Part shown: one piece after another, positions 11,167 to 24,889 of the stretch
How positions within the stretch are numbered: position 1 is the stretch's first letter
Layout of the letters: every line of letters begins with the position of its first letter
Assembly (NCBI GenBank): GCA_963921795.1
Contig: OY997657.1
Coordinates: 29,209,470 to 29,273,469 of the forward strand
Direction of reading: 5' to 3'
Length of the DNA: 64,000 nucleotides
Source of the DNA: Nannobrachium achirus
Taxonomy: Eukaryota > Chordata > Actinopteri > Myctophiformes > Myctophidae
Program-made: the position numbers and the translations under genes
The notes under the pieces: generated by a model
The model's database searches: none
What the model saw: the letters and a program-made list of their open reading frames with translations, nothing else
What the model was told of the DNA's origin: nothing

Positions 11167-11503
11167 ATTGTTAGGATGTGTTCAATGTCGTGCATGCAGA
11201 GCGAGCCTGGTTGCATAAGACTTAAATGCTATTGGATTTCTGTGCCGTGTGGAATGGCGAGAGATCGGGCTAAATGATTCTGCCCGGTTGTCATAGTGAC
11301 AGTATGTTGTGTGAGAAGTTTCTTTGTACCTCCCTGGCTCTCATACAGCTTGTGCCACGGCCTTATGTTACAGCCATGTAAAACAGTCCTCTGTGTCAGA
11401 GTATATAGATAGCCCATACATGACCCTCGTCATGTGCAGACTTAACACACATTGTAAATCCCCCCCAGGTGTTTGATTAGATTTTGTCCCTGCCGAGGTG
11501 GTG
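11167..11503. other. Unique sequence, no recognised feature
   Basis: No coding or repeat signal beyond the transposon target at 11504-11511. Confidence 0.5.
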
Positions 11504-11511
11504 TTTATCAG

Positions 11512-11952
11512 CAGGGACGTGCAGAGAATGTTAGAGAGGCAGGGGCTGACATTTCTAAAAGGGCCTTTTGGTGAAAATATTGAAAATAGCTGACCTCCAA
11601 GCTCACAACGCGTCACAGTGCGACGTGTTGTGAGCTTGGAGGTCGGCTATTTTCTTGATACCACACTGAACTAAGCATAAAAAAGTAAATACTGGAGATG
11701 TGGCGTAACAGCATAGAATTCTACACAGAAAGGGCAATTCTTTCAACATAAGATGCTGCATTCAAATTCAGGAGAGTTTGGACAATGCTATTCTCTTGAA
11801 TGCTGCCTTCAGGTATGGCATGGAAAGAGGGCATTTGCATTTCTTTCACCATAGTAAAAACTGCGTTCATGTTCTGGAGAGGGCACTTTTTACAGACGGG
11901 TAAAAGGGCAGGGGCTCAAGCCCCCTTTGATGTCTATGTGTGCACGTGCATG
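11512..11952. mobile_element. hAT-type MITE, CAGGGACGTGCA family
   Basis: The ends CAGGGACGTGCAGAG and TGTGCACGTGCATG are flanked by an exact 8-bp duplication, TTTATCAG (11504-11511, 11953-11960). The length is 441 bp. Its body provides the empty-site reference (GGGCAATTCTTTCAACATAA) for the nested element at 53765-53940. No transposase frame is present. Confidence 0.93.
11582..11654. repeat. Fold-back module, GACCTCC variant
   Basis: The arms carry GACCTCCAAGCTCACAACGC where other families have GATCTACAAG. Both arms share the change (GAGCTTGGAGGTCGGCTATT), so they have changed together. The core is CGTCACAGTGCGACG. The same variant occurs in the two sibling elements at 53595 and 59285. Confidence 0.88.
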
Positions 11953-11960
11953 TTTATCAG

Positions 11961-12436
11961 CATGTCACAATGGAGAGGCTCCTATCTGCTCTGCTGTCTG
12001 ATACAATGGACCTTTATGACTGGCCTTAGAACAAAGGTGGATTCACCATATGGATTGTTGTTTTTTTATCAATAAAATTATAACATTTATAGTTTCGGCA
12101 ATAAACAATAAAAGTGGATTTCAACCTATATTGAAAACACAGCACACCCTTATTTAAATTCGTAGACAGTGGTTCAAAAAAGCAAAAGCTGCGTCTGATT
12201 AAATGTGACCACTTCTCCACTCCCTTTTTCGAAAGAGTTTATTATCCTCATGATTAAGCTTACGCGTGCACATCATAGAGTGTCCCTTGTTTCAAATTGT
12301 ACATGAAAAACAATGGACATCTTAGAATCTTCCCACTAACATGCTTCTATCCTTTGGAGTATTCAGAGTTCAGTAAGTCAGACTGCTTTCTCATATCACA
12401 AAAATGGATGGCCTACAGTATAATGCATTTCCTGTG
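11961..12436. other. Unique sequence, no recognised feature
   Basis: AT-rich, no coding or repeat signal. Confidence 0.5.
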
Positions 12437-12554
<118 letters not shown>

Positions 12555-12625
12555 AGGCGTCACACCAAATTCTGGGCCCTGGGTACAAGGATTCACTGCG
12601 GGCCCCCCATGAATGTTAACTATTG

Positions 12626-12698
12626 AAAAATAGCAGATATACAAGCTCACTGCGCGGCACCGAGTGCCGCGCTGCGAGCTTGTATATCTGCTATTTTT
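12626..12698. repeat. Fold-back module with GCGCGGCAC core
   Basis: Left arm AAAAATAGCAGATATACAAG then CTC; right arm GAGCTTGTATATCTGCTATT then TTT. The GC-rich core CGCGGCACCGAGTGCCGCG is itself a hairpin. Both arms carry GATATAC instead of GATCTAC. Confidence 0.9.
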
Positions 12699-12879
12699 GA
12701 AAAATCGTGAAAATGTGTGCAAGAAACCTATGTCAAGGACCCCCAAGATGATATGTATTTGGCCACAGACCCCGATCTCAAAATATTTAGTTCCAGGGAC
12801 CCCCAGAAGCAAAATTTTAGTTAGAAATGTTCGCTTAAAAAATGCATTCAAAGATTTTCACACATTTTCACAACTTTTC

Positions 12880-12930
12880 AAAAATAGCAGATCTACAAGC
12901 TCGCAGTGAGCTTGTATATCTGCTATTTTT
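12880..12930. repeat. Fold-back module, core deleted
   Basis: The arms surround only GCAGT where the sibling at 44659 keeps the full GC-rich core. This shows centre deletion in one copy. Confidence 0.88.
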
Positions 12931-13008
12931 CAATAAATAAAGTTATTAGGGCCCCTCCACCTTGGGCCCCAGTAACTCAGTCCCACTTTCCTACCCCTTG
13001 TGACGCCC

Positions 13009-13616
<608 letters not shown>

Positions 13617-13852
13617 TGGTAAATGGTGCATTTATATAGCGCTTTTATCCAAAGCGCTTTACAATGTGCATTACATTCACCAATTCATAGACCGGTGGCG
13701 GTGGAAACCATGCAAGGCACCAACCTGCTCACCAGGAGCAACTCAGGGTTCAGTGTCTTGCCCAAGGACACTTCGACAAAGCCAGAATTTAAACCGCTGA
13801 CCCATGGATGATTGGCCAACCTGCTCTACCTCCTGAGCTACAGCCACCCCAA
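13617..13852 (-). mobile_element. tRNA-derived SINE with AGCGCTATATAAA-type tail
   Basis: On the minus strand it starts GGCTGTAGCTCAGGAGGTAG (an A box), continues with GCGGTTTAAATTC (a B box), then CCTTGGGCAAGACACTGAA. It ends with AAAGCGCTATATAAATGCAC. This layout is the common fish and invertebrate SINE with a LINE-derived 3' end. It is nearly full length. Confidence 0.85.
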
Positions 13853-13924
13853 ATAGTCTGATATGTTGGACTATCCTGCTCAGTCCAGGTAGCTTAGCAC
13901 AGAGAGAATGCAATAGCTAAACTA

Positions 13925-14310
13925 GAAAAATGTGCGCATCACAGGTCTCCGCCAGGCCAGGTAGGTTGGTGGGCCAGCATTGTATTGTATTGTATTGTAT
14001 TGTATTGTATTGAATTGCACAGCACAGACAGAATATGTTGATTTGCAGGAGTATTGAAAAAGTAGTAGCAGATGTTTGGACAAAATCTGTAGGGGTAGGC
14101 CAATATAAAAAACAATAGTTAGCAAAAATCTGCCTCCTGGTGGCGTTATAATAAGCCATTGAGGAAAGGGTGGAATTTCTTCGTCGGCCAAGTGGGAATG
14201 TGTGTGCCAAGTTTCATGGCAATCGGACGATGCATTCATGATTTGAGGCATTTTCTTCAAAACAAGCCATTCATGCAAAGTTTAGATGCCAATCAGGTTG
14301 GAATATGACA
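13925..14310 (+). repeat. Interspersed repeat R14 with (TATTG)n
   Basis: ACAGGTCTCCGCCAGGCCAG, AATTGGACAAAATCTGTAG-like sequence, CTCCTGGTGGCGTTATAA and TTTAGATGCCAATCAGGTTG occur in this order. The same blocks occur at 24890-25080 and 25780-25850. A TATTG pentamer array lies at 13979-14011. No coding signal was recognised. It may be part of a LINE or a long non-autonomous element. Confidence 0.6.
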
Positions 14311-14371
14311 AATCATACAAATCCATCTTGATCTCAACACGACTATAAAGATAATGTACTGCAAGATAATG

Positions 14372-16500
<2,129 letters not shown>

Positions 16501-16552
16501 CGTGCCGCGCATGCATGTGTCCGTCCGTGTGCACATGTGTGTGTTTGTGTGT

Positions 16553-16633
<81 letters not shown>

Positions 16634-16671
16634 TGTGAGTGTGCGAGAGAGAGAGAGAGAGAGAGAGAGAA
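16501..16671. repeat. (GT)n then (GA)n microsatellite
   Basis: Over 35 GT units at about 16556-16631, then GA units at about 16646-16670. Confidence 0.97.
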
Positions 16672-17029
16672 GTGAAGATAGAACAGCAGAAATACAGTCT
16701 GCATACAGTACATTCATAGTTGTCTTATTTATCCTAATCTAATTTAGCCATTACTAGTATTCTCCAAGCTTTCAATCCCAAATACAAAGCTTTAACTGTT
16801 AATATTGGCTCCTTGCACGCACCTGCTTGTCCAAAAAAAGGCAAAAATCACCGTATGCGTTTTCATTGCAGGGAAATTTGTATTCTCCCGGTACTTTCGA
16901 CAAAAATTACTAGGTATTTTGCCGTAACATTTCGGACGCCAAAAGTTCCGACACACAAAATAAGTTTTCACATGGTGTGAATTTCAAAATTGCCGTAACT
17001 TTTTAAAAAACTTCCAGAAGTTTGGCTGA

Positions 17030-17075
17030 ATATAGATAGATACCTTTATTATCCCAAGGGGGAAATTCAGTAATA
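17030..17075 (-). mobile_element. LINE-type 3' tail, reversed
   Basis: TAGATAGATACC, CTTTATTATCCCAAGGG and GGAAATTCAGTAA together form the reverse complement of the tail at 404-456. Confidence 0.6.
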
Positions 17076-18740
17076 TATGCAGGTGCTGAGGTGCAACACA
17101 CATTGCAGCACACCCCAAAGAAATGTGTCACCATTTACACTGTTTTGCCAAAATGGACTGACCAAAACATCACAGACAAGTAAATTACTCAACCACTTTC
17201 TTTTTCTTGACAGAAAAAAAAGATGAAAAAAGGAAAGAAAGAGAAAGAGTCATGTTCAAAAATGTTCCATTCTGCCTCAAACAAGGAGGACTCACTGACC
17301 AAAAAACACTGAGTCAGACGTGACTCCTCACCTTACTCTTAGGGAGAGTATTCACATTTTTTATTTTCCGATTTCAAAAGCATCCCTCTGCTCGGGGCCG
17401 CCCACACAAACACATGCTCCGCTACAAAAACCCTGTGACAATATGTGGCCCTCCCCACTTCAGCTGTGTAGTCCCCCCAAAGCACCCCCCCCACATCTCC
17501 ACCCCCCTCTCCTTCCCTCCCCTCTGGCCTCCTCCACTTAATCCTCCCGCTCATCTGGGAACCACCAGCACCCCTCCATAAAGAGGCGCATTGTGCCCAG
17601 ATTATTTGATTGTTTTCAGATGTCGGCACTTTCCTATACACAAAAGAGGAAGAACAGGGTTTGTCCAAAAGCCCAGGGCCGCCCCAGCCAATGGATGGAG
17701 AGACGGGAGACGGGAGGGGGGGTGGCAGGGGATCGGCGCGGGGCTTGGGGAGCGAACACACGAGTCAGGAAGTGACCCCTGCGATGCCAGATTACAAACA
17801 ATGTGCTCTCTCAACTTCTGCAGTCCTCGCTGTGGAACGTACCACTGTTGCAGCAGGCGAAGGGGTGGCTCTTTCGTGGCAGGAAGGGAAGGACGAACGG
17901 CTTTCATCCCTTCCTCCCCCTCCTCCCCCCAACGCTGCATCCATTCAGTGAGTGGTGGAGAGGGAGTAGATGGGGTGGTGAGGAGGAGTAAGGCCAGGAA
18001 GGCACTTCGCTGATGAAAAGTGGCCACATGGAAATGGATGAAAAGTGGGCTGGGTGGTGCGGGGATGGGGGGTGGGGGGGAGCAAGGAAGGAGTTGGCTG
18101 ACGCTACCAGCAGACGTGAACAGGAATGGAAGGGAGTAATAGAAAGGGATCTAGGGAGGGAGGGGAATGATAATGAGGAGGAGGAAGGGGGAAAAGGATA
18201 GTAGGGAGGGCGATGCCAGAACAGGGGAAGTAAGCGTAACGGTGAGGAAGAAGGTATAGTGGGGCCTGCATGCCGAGGAATAATGGGCCTGATTCAGGCC
18301 TCCTCAAGCATGGAGTCCTGTGCCTGTCAAGTAGCATGTAACCAGCAGCCTCTTTCTCTGTGTCTGATGGTGGAGTGGTGTGGAAGGGAAGCAGCGCGTT
18401 CACACTCAATGGCGCTTTTGTTCTGTGGCCGTTGTGGCTTTTTCACATTCGACCGAGCCTGCAGATACGGCCGCCGTTGCATGAGGGGAGAAGCATTTAA
18501 AAAGAAGCCCCATATCCATCTAACTCTCCATCCCTCTTCCCGCTTTAGCCCTTCCACCTGCCTGCCTCGCCCTTGAGAGACCAGTGCCACTGAGCATTTC
18601 ACACATTCAGTCTTCCAACCCATATTGACAGATCACCAGATACCTGGTGGTGGCGTTCACGATTTGATTCATGTAAGGGTCAAACTACGCAAAACCGGCG
18701 ATAAATGAAAGAGAAGAACGTGGATGGATACATCCACCCA
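17076..18740. other. Strand-biased unique sequence, no recognised gene
   Basis: C-rich on + at about 17460-17580, then G-rich at about 17690-17750 and 18040-18260. Frames of up to 141 codons occur on both strands, but they are low-complexity G/P/R-rich. Mildly CpG-rich near 17730 and 18450. Confidence 0.4.
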
Positions 18741-19090
18741 ACCACACACACACACACACACACACATGTGATGTGCGTGCACACTCCACCCACGACTGCA
18801 CTGTCATGTGTGTGACTCACAGTGCAGCACAGCACCATAAGAACTTCAAATAGAGGCTGGCTGTATGTTCACCGTGTATTCAACTCCTGCTCTTTAAATA
18901 GCTCTGCTGCCTCCTCCAAACAGAAAATCCATGCATTAAAAATGACTGAACCATACATGAATTAAAGAGACAGAGGACATCTTCTTTAGCACAACACAGC
19001 AGCACGGCTGCACAGAGACAATGGCAGTTTGTGTTGGCTTAACCAATAAATGGCCGATTCATAATTTGTCGTAAAACGGTGTAGCACAGT

Positions 19091-19151
19091 GAGAATAGCT
19101 GATCTACAAGCTCACAACACAACATGTTATGTGCTTGTAGATCTAATATTT
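19091..19151. repeat. Fold-back module, host not identified
   Basis: Left arm GAATAGCTGATCTACAAGCT then CACAACA. Right arm TGTGCTTGTAGATCTAATAT. The core is ACAACATGT. No terminal repeats could be found nearby. Confidence 0.75.
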
Positions 19152-19620
19152 GAAATGAATGATAATAATTTTAACGTCTTTGAAAAATGTTCACCGGCAG
19201 TTAAATATGTCTGATGCGAGATTCTAAGTGGTTTAAGTCTGCATACAAGTTTTTGTACATGGCATATGTATGGGAAAGGGATAGTGCAGTATGTGATTGT
19301 GGGGATGACATGCACATCGGAAGTGCATGTGTGTGGGGGGAGGCATTTTCATTTAGATGTGAGTAATAAGATTTTGGAGAATACCGTTATAGTGCTGTTA
19401 GTGTGCATGGTCTTAAATGTCAATGTGTGCACAAGGTTTTAATCCACGATCACCTGTAAACACTTGCATGCACATATGTACGTACCTGTATGCTGTACGT
19501 GTTTCATGTGTGATGACAAACGTTTGTGTGATGTAAGTCTAAATCAGTGATTCTCAAACATGGGGTCGGGACCCCAAGTGGGTTCCCCAAATTATTTTGT
19601 GGGGTCCCCAGATGATTAGC

Positions 19621-19866
19621 TTAAAGGAGCTATAGTCAATTTTTTCTTGAAAAACGGATGCTAAAATAAAAATAATGTTTTGAAAATATTTTATAAAAAA
19701 ATATATGTGTTTCTATTAAAAAATGACCACAAAAAGTGTAAAATAATTATAAAATAATCATTTTGGCCATTGTCAGACCGACACTTTGTTTACATTCTAG
19801 TCTATAGACTAGGATGTAAACAAAGTGTCGGCCCTACAATGAAAAAGTTGACTATAGCTCCTTTAA
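19621..19866. mobile_element. TTAA-flanked MITE (piggyBac-like), nested
   Basis: AGGAGCTATAGTCAA and TTGACTATAGCTCCT are perfect terminal repeats, each bordered by TTAA. Three sibling hAT copies keep the uninterrupted site CATTAAG (TTAA at 1615, 48782 and 54695), which proves a single-TTAA target duplicated on insertion. The element has its own unrelated internal palindrome of 54 bp (19778-19831; arms begin CCGACACTTTGTTTACATTC). Confidence 0.92.
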
Positions 19867-20024
19867 TGTCATTTCTTTTCTCACTCAACGGTAAACAAAC
19901 CAACATAAGTGTATACAGGGTAACTGCACATTTATAAAGTGACAATTTAAGGACTTTCAAGACCGTTTTAATACCAAACTGGCCAAACTGTCAAATATGA
20001 AGTATGCAAGAGGCAAACATTGTG

Positions 20025-20066
20025 GAAAATAGCAGCTCTACATGCTCACATGTAGATCTGCTATTT
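20025..20066. repeat. Fold-back module, core and inner arms lost
   Basis: GAAAATAGCAGCTCTACATG, a short CTCA, then TGTAGATCTGCTATTT. The sibling at 48541 has the full core. Confidence 0.82.
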
Positions 20067-20226
20067 ACATAATATTTATCTGTGGAACCGAGTCACATTA
20101 AATATAATACCTACAATTCCAAGTGCTTGTCAGGGTGGGGGTCCCCCAGTTCAAATATGTGTATTTTGGGGGTCACGGCCTGAAAAGGTTTGATGCATAT
20201 GCGAGTGTGTGTAGGCATATTTACAG

Positions 20227-20228
<2 letters not shown>

Positions 20229-20290
<62 letters not shown>

Positions 20291-20325
20291 CGTGTACGCG
20301 TGTGCGTGTGCATGTGTGTGTGTTC
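20229..20325. repeat. (GT)n microsatellite
   Basis: About 28 GT units, then GCGT variants. Confidence 0.97.
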
Positions 20326-20465
20326 TGGAATGCACCTGGACAGGCACCTGATAGGCAGGCGGTGGAATGCTGAATGCTGTCTTTCGCCCAGGGAGGCAGG
20401 GCTGGAATGTGGCCCAGGTCTTATTCTTCTCTCCACTCCACAGCACAAGAGAGCTGCAGGTTCAG

Positions 20466-20479
20466 ACACACACACACGC

Positions 20480-20528
<49 letters not shown>
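20466..20528. repeat. (CA)n microsatellite
   Basis: CA units with early CACG interruptions. Confidence 0.97.
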
Positions 20529-20529
<1 letters not shown>

Positions 20530-20665
20530 AAAACCCGCATGGAAGCACGTACTTACGCACGCACGCACACATTATGGTATCACATACACCTTTGTCCATG
20601 TGCACCTGTGTTGTGTGTGAGCGTGCATGTATGTATGTTTTTGGTTGATCGTGCTCCTCATCTGC

Positions 20666-20670
20666 TGTGT

Positions 20671-20723
<53 letters not shown>

Positions 20724-20730
20724 CGTGCGG
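20666..20730. repeat. (GT)n microsatellite
   Basis: GT units ending in GTGCGTGC. Confidence 0.97.
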
Positions 20731-21103
20731 GCATGCGTACACTGGAGTGCACTGGAGTGGTTGGTTGGTTGACTGTGCTTCTTGCTCACCCATGTGTGAG
20801 GCTGGATGACCGAACTCCTCTGGAGTGCAACCTGAGAGCAATTAATTTTTCCTTTGGTGCAGGAGCTGTGTAATTTTCATTGCTTCACGCATTGTTATTA
20901 AGTTGTTCCATGGTGCTGCAAATTCCAACCAACAAAGTGAGCTTAGCTGCTCCTTTTAAAATCTGCCAGATCTGCTGCCCCTTTCCTCTCATCTCCCCCT
21001 GAAATCTCACAAAGTCTCCCCTCAAGGTCTGGTTGCTAACACACATCTAAGCAGCCTGTTCAGTGTCACCTTTTGTTGTTATTTGTGTGTGTGTATGTGT
21101 GTG

Positions 21104-21278
21104 CAGTGGTGTAAAGTGACTAACGTAGATTTACTTAAGTACTGTATTTAAGTACAGTTTTGAGGTATTTACTTTTGGTACTGATGCCAACACTTTCACA
21201 CTTTTACTCAAGTACATTTTGAATTCCAGACCTTTACTTGTAACAGAGTATTTCTATATTGCAGTATTGATACTTTTA
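21104..21278 (-). mobile_element. Truncated CAGTGGTG...AAGTA hAT-like MITE
   Basis: CAGTGGTGTAAAGTGACTAA, TACTTAAGTACTG and ACTTTTACTCAAGTACATTT match the family of 29764-30239. It breaks off in GATACTTTT before any fold-back module. It is the reverse complement of the right-hand layout. Confidence 0.7.
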
Positions 21279-21596
21279 TGGTTTATGGTGCGTGCACCCC
21301 AGTGCACACACCATACACCTATCAACATATTATTCCACATTTCACAATAAAGTGAACAGCCACATAGATGTGTTTCTTTTTGACACATACAAACTACTGC
21401 AGTGCATATTTTTAGACACGTGAATAGACTATAGATGTGGCATATAATAGATGTTAAAATGTTTACAAACCTGTTCAAGATTTGAACAGTCTGCTGTAGG
21501 ATTGATTGCCCAAAGTACACACTTGCATTCACTTCAAAGTGAATGAAGGATATAGACTTTTAGATTTTTCTGTGCAGTATCTGTATCACCATCCAT

Positions 21597-22193
21597 TCAC
21601 CACTTGGTCCTATGAGCCCCCTCTGGCCTGAGCGCAGTACATAGCACCCAGATCAAAGAGTTAATTAAAGGGCTTGGGAAGTATGGGGGAAGTTGGTCTC
21701 TATAGTTTATACGCCTGTCACCGACCAGCACGCACGCAGACTGGAAAACTAGGCCTCTTAATTGATCAAGAGTAATTAGTCTGCTTCCTATGGCGGGAGG
21801 GAGTTTCAGAGTCCTGACAAATTTGATTATCTTGACGAAGTTCAGCTCTCGGAGGAGCCAAAAGTATGACAAGATGTTTGGGGTGGATTTGTGAGGAAGA
21901 ACGAGATTTGATTCACTGAAACACAATCCAATATTGTTTATTCCCATAGGGGTTTTCAAAAGGTCACGGATGTTTGCTTTTGGTGAGTAGGTCCATTTGC
22001 GAGCGATAATAAATGTTATTGAGAAACACCACAAAACTAGTAGCGTGCTTCCAATGAAAACTCCCTTGATATGATTCCAGTGAAACATTTTTTTAAGACG
22101 ATGGGGGTTGTGTGCACTTCTGCTTTCCCAAAGATGAGTTTTATTTTTTAAAGAGGAGCTATAAAAAGAAAACACTCCGCATAGTGCTGTCAT
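21597..22193 (-). other. Longest complex open frame (198 codons), not recognised
   Basis: The frame begins MTALCGVFSFYSSSLKNKTH and has one clearly hydrophobic stretch (GVFIGSTLLVLWCFSITFII) near residues 44-63, which could be a membrane segment. I recognise no family. Adjacent DNA is single-copy, and no splice signals or upstream promoter are convincing. One frame of this length is close to chance expectation for 64 kb, so it may simply be unique non-coding DNA. Confidence 0.12.
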
Positions 22194-22626
22194 TCAGGGC
22201 TAATTTGCAGCATGGCAGTCTTGAGACTCGCAGAGCCAATTGATTTTTGCATCGCGTTTTTGATCTCTCGCACAGCGCCAGGACCTCAGGATTTGTTTTT
22301 TCAAATGGGACAAATAAACAGGGTCTGTCTGTTTATTTGGAATGGGGAGAGAGAGAGAGAGGGGCTGGGAGAGTTTGAGAATATGGAGGGAGGGAGGGGG
22401 TGGCAGGAAGAAAAGAAGAGTAGTGGGGTCAGTGTGAAAGGGAGAGAGATGGGGGAGGAGGAGTGTGTGGGGGTAAAGTGGTGGGAGTAGCTTTACTATT
22501 AGAGCCTGTTGCATTGACTCTGACCGTGGCCTGAAAGCCAACTCAAAGCACTTCCATTCACATTGAAAGTGGCTTTATGTGGGCTGACAGTAGCACTGGG
22601 CTGTATGACAGAGCCCTGGTGTCAAC

Positions 22627-22627
<1 letters not shown>

Positions 22628-22685
<58 letters not shown>

Positions 22686-22686
22686 G
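22628..22686. repeat. (ACAG)n microsatellite
   Basis: About 14 tandem ACAG units. Confidence 0.98.
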
Positions 22687-22797
22687 GGCCCGCTTGGCAA
22701 TGATGCACACTCCCTCACTACATAATGCTGATGTTATATTTATACATGTTTGTTTGTTATATTTATATGAATTGTAAAATCCTGTGTTAATGTAAGT

Positions 22798-22865
22798 CTG
22801 AGAGTATACAAATGCAACCAAATGGAGGCGTAAGCTTCCATTTGGTTACGTTTGTATACTCTCAG
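22798..22865. repeat. Independent 68-bp palindrome
   Basis: The 29-bp arms (CTGAGAGTATACAAATGCAA, then CCAAATGGA) differ at two positions around a 10-base loop. The sequence is unrelated to the main fold-back module. No terminal repeats were found around it. Confidence 0.85.
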
Positions 22866-22869
22866 AGTT

Positions 22870-23404
22870 ACAAATGGATAAATCAGCAATATAAACAACA
22901 TGTAAATGTATCAACAATACATTTTGTTGTGTGTGCATTGGCATAGATTTATTATGTGTATGTGTGTGTGAGTCTGTGTGTGTGGAAGGGAGAGTGAGAG
23001 TGCATAAATAAAACTGACTGCTGTCAAGTTATTATCAAATGTTTGCAGCTGTCTTGCTACTACCTATGAGTGTAGAGTATTTATTTGTTGGTGTGTGAAT
23101 GCGTGAGAGTGCATGAGGAATAGTCAGTATCATATCATCACACGTGTTCATTTGTACTTGAACCAAGCTTGCTTGTCTGTGCTTATGATAAATTGTTTGT
23201 GCATGTGGAAGTGCAAGGGGATCACGTGTAACTATGTAGGTGTGTGAATGAACAAGCAGCTGCCCTGTTGCTAGGTGAAATTTGAACCACTCTGTTGTCA
23301 AGGCTTTCCTGTGGTCTATACTGCCACCAAGAGGACAAACATAGTATTGTAAATATTGTTCATCGTGACATACCAGAAGTCAGTTGCCCCAAACAACTGT
23401 TTTA
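22870..23404. other. Unique sequence, no recognised feature
   Basis: GT-leaning sequence without coding signal. Confidence 0.45.
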
Positions 23405-23945
23405 CAATTGACCATTTAGGCATTTATCAGACGCTCTTAATCCAGAGCGATTTACAATGGCAAGGTCAATACATATCAAATGCATAGAAATAGTAATCTA
23501 AGAAAAACTTAGGTAGACCAAGCACCTATTCAGTAAAAGTAAAAACTTAAAAGAAAAAAAATGCTATCTAAATTTAGCCTGATTTCAAACTCAGAGAAAC
23601 AGTCCACTCTGAGAGTGGGCGGGATCTATGGTCTGGAACCAGGCTAATCTAAATTACAGTTATGGTGATTGAGGGTAGGCAGTGCTACGGTAAGTCCTAT
23701 GGGCTAAGGTGGAGTCTGAAGAGGTGAGTCTTCAGACCACGGCAGAAGTTAGGGAGTGAGTCTGCCGTTCTAAGTGCAACAGGGAGTTTTTTGTTCCACA
23801 GGACAACGAGTGGATCGTTGTCCTGTTTTTTTTAGCAAGGTTTCTGTCAGAATCCCTGTGTTAGCTGATCTTAGTGAACGGGTGGGGTTGTAGGGTTCGA
23901 TCAGGCTTTGAAAGTATGGAGGTTTTAGTCATACTCACTCAGGAA
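23405..23945 (+). repeat. Interspersed repeat with CAGACGCTCTTAATCCAGAG motif
   Basis: CATTTATCAGACGCTCTTAA with ATCCAGAGCGATTTACAATG is a widespread fish repeat signature. The next 130 bases (ACTTAGGTAGACCAAGCACC) match the reverse strand of 32520-32700. It is interrupted by the micro-element at 23585. The right boundary is uncertain. Confidence 0.55.
23585..23646. mobile_element. 62-bp micro-MITE with 9-bp duplication
   Basis: It begins TAGCCTGATTTCAAACT and ends GGTCTGGAACCAGGCTA. The flanks are ATCTAAATT on both sides (23576-23584, 23647-23655). A 45-bp relative sits at 38917. The central GAGAGTGGGCGGGATC is not shared. Confidence 0.75.
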
Positions 23946-24104
23946 AACCTTTTGCCCCAGAAATCCCAAGATGCTTATCAAGTCCCAGTCAAGGCCAAGA
24001 CTAATGGCAACTTCCGTCTGAAGTTTTAAAGATGCAATTGCAAACTTATTTTAATGAATAAAACATTATTTTAACCAATCTGTATGGTAGTATGGTAGCT
24101 TTGC

Positions 24105-24420
24105 GTGCGGGTACCTCAGTCGGTAGAGCTCTTGCCTTTGGACCACAAGGTCATGTCATGGGTTTGATCTCAGGCACTGACAACTCGGCTGATATAGGCT
24201 GATATACCGACAATAAGCCTTGCTGCTGACCTAGTTGTGGTACATAGATCATGTAGAAACTATATAAGTGGTTGGAGAAGGTCTCCCTACTCTTCCACTG
24301 AGAAAGTTAGACATTGCTGTTGGGTAGGACACCTACCGGTTGACAAGTTGTGCTGGCCAAAGCTCATAGGCGCATTGTCTCCCCTGCATGGTCAAGAATA
24401 AATTGCGGTACCCCTGCGTT
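24105..24420 (+). mobile_element. tRNA-derived SINE or related repeat
   Basis: TACCTCAGTCGGTAGAGCTC (A box) and GGGTTTGATCTCAGG (B box) are spaced as in a tRNA head. The body that follows is not seen elsewhere in the window, and the boundary is uncertain. CGTTCGAATCC at about 24417 is a second B-box-like string. Confidence 0.6.
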
Positions 24421-24889
24421 CGAATCCTGAGTTGGACATGAAACGTATGAATTGCAGCATTAACTGAACATCCAACCGTAACAAACATTTACTATAAAAT
24501 AGCCAGCAAGAGCTGCTGCTCGGGTCGTCCGCGGCCGTGTCCGCGTCTGACCCAAGCAGCGGCTGTCCCTCAAAATAGCATCTAAAATGATGTATATTGT
24601 TGCGTTGTAGCGGTAAAAGCAAAGTGGAGGGGTAGAAACTATTTCCTGAGCATCTTAACCATTTTAAACCCTCTATATTCTTAGTAAACAAATACTTAGT
24701 TGACCGGTGTCAGCTCTGTACTTGGTCTACTCTTTTTTTATGCCGGTATACAAGCAATGCATCATATGTATATGCTATTTAGTATTTATGCTAGGTTTCA
24801 AGTGGTTAAATTGGACATGGGGTGAAATATACAGTAATACACAGGACAAAAGCAATACCAACTTGAAATAGTGCTCATCGGAGCATACT

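Larger units (their letters stand above)
19545..20194. mobile_element. hAT-like MITE with nested TTAA element
   Basis: It begins CAGTGATTCTCAAACATGGG. The body matches, in reverse, the copy at 48412-48867 (CGGTAAACAAACC, GTGACAATTTAAGGACTTTC, CCAAACTGGCCAAACTGTC). The right tip is eroded (CCTGAAAAGGTTTGATG). It is interrupted at 19621-19866. Confidence 0.8.

Noticed and set aside
17339..18030. Overlapping 113-141-codon frames on both strands
   Set aside because: They follow from strand-biased G/C composition; the products are low-complexity P/G/R-rich.
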